Assembly (NCBI RefSeq): GCF_006438845.1
Contig: NZ_RCZJ01000001.1
Coordinates: 992,001 to 1,056,000, forward strand
Length of the DNA stretch: 64,000 nt
DNA from: Variovorax ginsengisoli
GTDB lineage: Bacteria; Pseudomonadota; Gammaproteobacteria; Burkholderiales; Burkholderiaceae_C
Direction of reading: 5' to 3'
A model generated the notes under the pieces. The model had not been told where the DNA came from. It made no database searches and saw only the letters and a list, made by a program, of their open reading frames with translations. Of this stretch, positions 62,408-64,000 are shown one piece after another. The position numbers and the translations under genes are program-made. The number at the start of each line of letters is the position of its first letter. Position 1 is the stretch's first letter.

Positions 62408-63796
62408 TCAGGGCCAGACAGGCGCGTGGCTCCCGGGCGGCATCGACGGCCGGGACCAACCGGCAGGCGTGCGCGCCAGTCCAGCGCTGTGCCCCACGCC
62501 CTGCAGCACACCGAAACCGGAGGGCTCGGATGCGATACGGGGCCCGATGTCGGGCTTGGCGATCGAGAGACCGCCGGGGACGCGGCCGAGCCCCCGCAGC
62601 CACAGCGCCGTCTGCGCCAGCGACAGCTGCACGTGCCAGCTCCCGCCTTCGCGCTGTTGGCGCCAGAGCGTTGCGGCCGCGGCGAAAGCCATCAGGTAGC
62701 CGGTGGCTTCGTCCAGGATCTGGATCGGGATCGCGCGTGGCTGGCCGTCGCCGGCGGCGTCGCCTTCGGCCTGGTTGAAGCCCATGGCGGTTTGCAACAG
62801 CGAGTCGAAGCCACGCCGCCCTGCCCACGGGCCCTGCGTCCCGTAGGCACTGAGCGACACCGCCACGATGCCGGGCCGCCGTCGTGCGAGCGCCTCCGGC
62901 CCGAAGCCCAGCGCAGCCAACCCGCCCGGGCGATAGCCCTGCACGAAGACATGCGCATCGCCGACCAACTGGTTCAAGGTGCCACGCCCGCCATCCGTGC
63001 GGAGGTCGATGTGCGCGGAGAGCTTGCCGCGGCTGGTCTCCGCGATGGCTTCGATGTTCGGCAACTTCGGCGAGTTGACCAGCATCACGTCCGCTCCGTA
63101 GGCCGCCAGAGCGCGGCCGCATACCGGGCCGGCGAGGATGCGCGTCAGGTCGAGCACGCGCAGACCGGTGAGCGGCCGCTGGTCGTCGGTAAGCGGTGGC
63201 AGCGCCCGCGGCGGCGCATCGCCGATGCGTTGGATGGTGAAGAGCGGTTGCGCGGCAACGGCCTGGCCTTGCGGCGTGGCGTCCCAGTCTGCGAAGCCGC
63301 GCAGCGCAGTGACCACCAGGCCACGCTCGGCCGCCGCCTGCTCGAAGTCCAGCGCTTTCCAGGTCTGCAGCGCCTGCTCGGCATCGCTGCGCTGGGCCCG
63401 CTCGGGATCGAGCCCGAGCAGGTGCAGCGCACCTTCGCGATGATGGCGGAAGTTGGCGTGGACGCGCACGTGCCCGTCCGCGCACCGGTACAGCCCGGAG
63501 AACGCGTCCCACAGGTCGGGCACGCGACCATCGAGGCTGAACCAGCCGGTGCACTCCAGGGCCGCGTGCTGCATGTCGACCGCAACCGCCTGCCGGGGCG
63601 TGCCGCGCGCATGGCCCAACTCGCACGCGGCCAGTGCCGCGGCCGCGATGCTCGTCTGTGCGGCAGTGCCGACAGCGAAGGACGAAGGCATGACCGGATC
63701 GGCGCCGGAGAGTCGCGCGAAAGCGAGCGCTTCGTCGGGCAGGCCGGCCTGCTGCCAGAGCGGCCGAAGATGGGACAGGGTGTCGGTCGCAGGCAA
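62408..63796 (-). CDS. CaiB/BaiF-type CoA-transferase with unusual domain order
   Basis: Product of 462 residues. The usual class III start, LTGLRVLDLTRILAGPVCGR with ALAAYGADVMLVNSPKLP, appears only near residue 205, followed by VFVQGYRPGGLAALGFGPEA, SLSAYGTQGPW and the catalytic Asp candidate in IQILDEATGYLM. The first 200 residues (WFSLDGRVPDLWDAFSGLYR, ADGHVRVHANFRHHREG) instead resemble the C-terminal part of a CaiB protein. The chain therefore looks like a C-terminal half joined before an N-terminal half. The reaction is unknown and no pathway genes adjoin it. Confidence 0.87.
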   Translation of the reverse strand: MPATDTLSHLRPLWQQAGLPDEALAFARLSGADPVMPSSFAVGTAAQTSIAAAALAACELGHARGTPRQAVAVDMQHAALECTGWFSLDGRVPDLWDAFSGLYRCADGHVRVHANFRHHREGALHLLGLDPERAQRSDAEQALQTWKALDFEQAAAERGLVVTALRGFADWDATPQGQAVAAQPLFTIQRIGDAPPRALPPLTDDQRPLTGLRVLDLTRILAGPVCGRALAAYGADVMLVNSPKLPNIEAIAETSRGKLSAHIDLRTDGGRGTLNQLVGDAHVFVQGYRPGGLAALGFGPEALARRRPGIVAVSLSAYGTQGPWAGRRGFDSLLQTAMGFNQAEGDAAGDGQPRAIPIQILDEATGYLMAFAAAATLWRQQREGGSWHVQLSLAQTALWLRGLGRVPGGLSIAKPDIGPRIASEPSGFGVLQGVGHSAGLARTPAGWSRPSMPPGSHAPVWP

Positions 63797-63821
63797 CGCT
63801 CGGGCGCTCGGTGTTGCAGCG

Positions 63822-64000
63822 TTACTGCAGGTCGAAGCTCTTCTGCTTCACGGCCTGCGAATCGAGACCGATCTGCACGTTGAAGGTGCCGGCCTCGGCC
63901 ACGTTCTGCAACTGCGCGTTGAAGAATTTCAGCTTGGACTCGTCGATGGCGAAACGCACGACCTGCTCTTCGCCAGGCTTCAACATCAGCTTGCGGAAGT
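63822..64000 (-). CDS. Glycoside hydrolase family 3 beta-glucosidase, C-terminal end only
   Basis: Only the last 59 codons are inside the window. They read LKPGEEQVVRFAIDESKLKF, then FNAQLQNVAEAGTFNVQIGL and DSQAVKQKSFDLQ. This is the fibronectin-III-like C-terminal domain of family 3 beta-glucosidases such as BglX. The gene runs leftward from beyond the right edge and stops 25 bases before the CoA-transferase start. Confidence 0.8.
   Translation of the reverse strand, partial: FRKLMLKPGEEQVVRFAIDESKLKFFNAQLQNVAEAGTFNVQIGLDSQAVKQKSFDLQ

Overview
The window is a GC-rich (roughly two-thirds G+C by eye) stretch of chromosome from a betaproteobacterium, most likely Burkholderiales, family Comamonadaceae (Variovorax-like). 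This placement is inferred from gene content (a Bug-type solute receptor, hpnCDE, NrsF-type anti-sigma factor, DUF3455, DUF6279, many short operons with ATGA overlaps); no rRNA or tRNA gene is present to confirm it. Both ends cut through genes: an RND efflux pump at the left and a family 3 beta-glucosidase at the right.

Left part (1-25.7 kb): an RND efflux pair transcribed leftward from a palindromic operator; divergent from it the squalene-forming hpnCDE genes plus a small coupled gene; an SH3-domain protein, a HAD hydrolase, ferrochelatase hemH, DUF1993, and an ECF sigma/anti-sigma pair. From 11.7 to 19.8 kb lies a tight seven-gene operon: two homologues of the yeast URC uracil-catabolism proteins (URC1 GTP-cyclohydrolase-II-like and URC4/DUF1688), uracil phosphoribosyltransferase, and a complete BMP-type nucleoside ABC transporter. 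Together they look like an uptake-and-degradation route for pyrimidine nucleosides. Then come YbaN, an orphan binding protein, a hipBA toxin-antitoxin operon with a clear operator, an MFS transporter, two tiny genes and a PRISE-like reductase.

Middle (25.8-41 kb): a 980-residue TPR protein and the large Lhr helicase flank a variable region (about 33.2-38.7 kb). This region holds an AT-rich two-gene cassette of an AAA/ABC-type ATPase and an HNH nuclease, a probable anti-phage system resembling Septu but with an unrecognised N-terminal domain. It also holds a decayed phd/relE toxin-antitoxin pair, an orphan AbrB-type antitoxin, a broken second copy of the 3' end of katG, and a DUF4304 gene. Intact katG follows.

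Right part (41-64 kb): a degenerate histidine-kinase-like gene and a repeat-bearing small protein; a TetR regulator facing a diiron-type hydrolase across two identical-pattern operators; an IclR-controlled set (Bug receptor, Baeyer-Villiger monooxygenase, CaiB CoA-transferase, patatin-like hydrolase) that reads as a ketone or lactone catabolic module; a second ECF sigma/anti-sigma pair with DUF3455 and a Tat-exported ferritin-like lipoprotein; a ZIP metal transporter; and a LysR-controlled valine/isobutyrate operon (mmsA, an LprI-like gene, acyl-CoA dehydrogenase, 3-hydroxyisobutyryl-CoA hydrolase, mmsB). A second CoA-transferase with unusual domain order closes the window.
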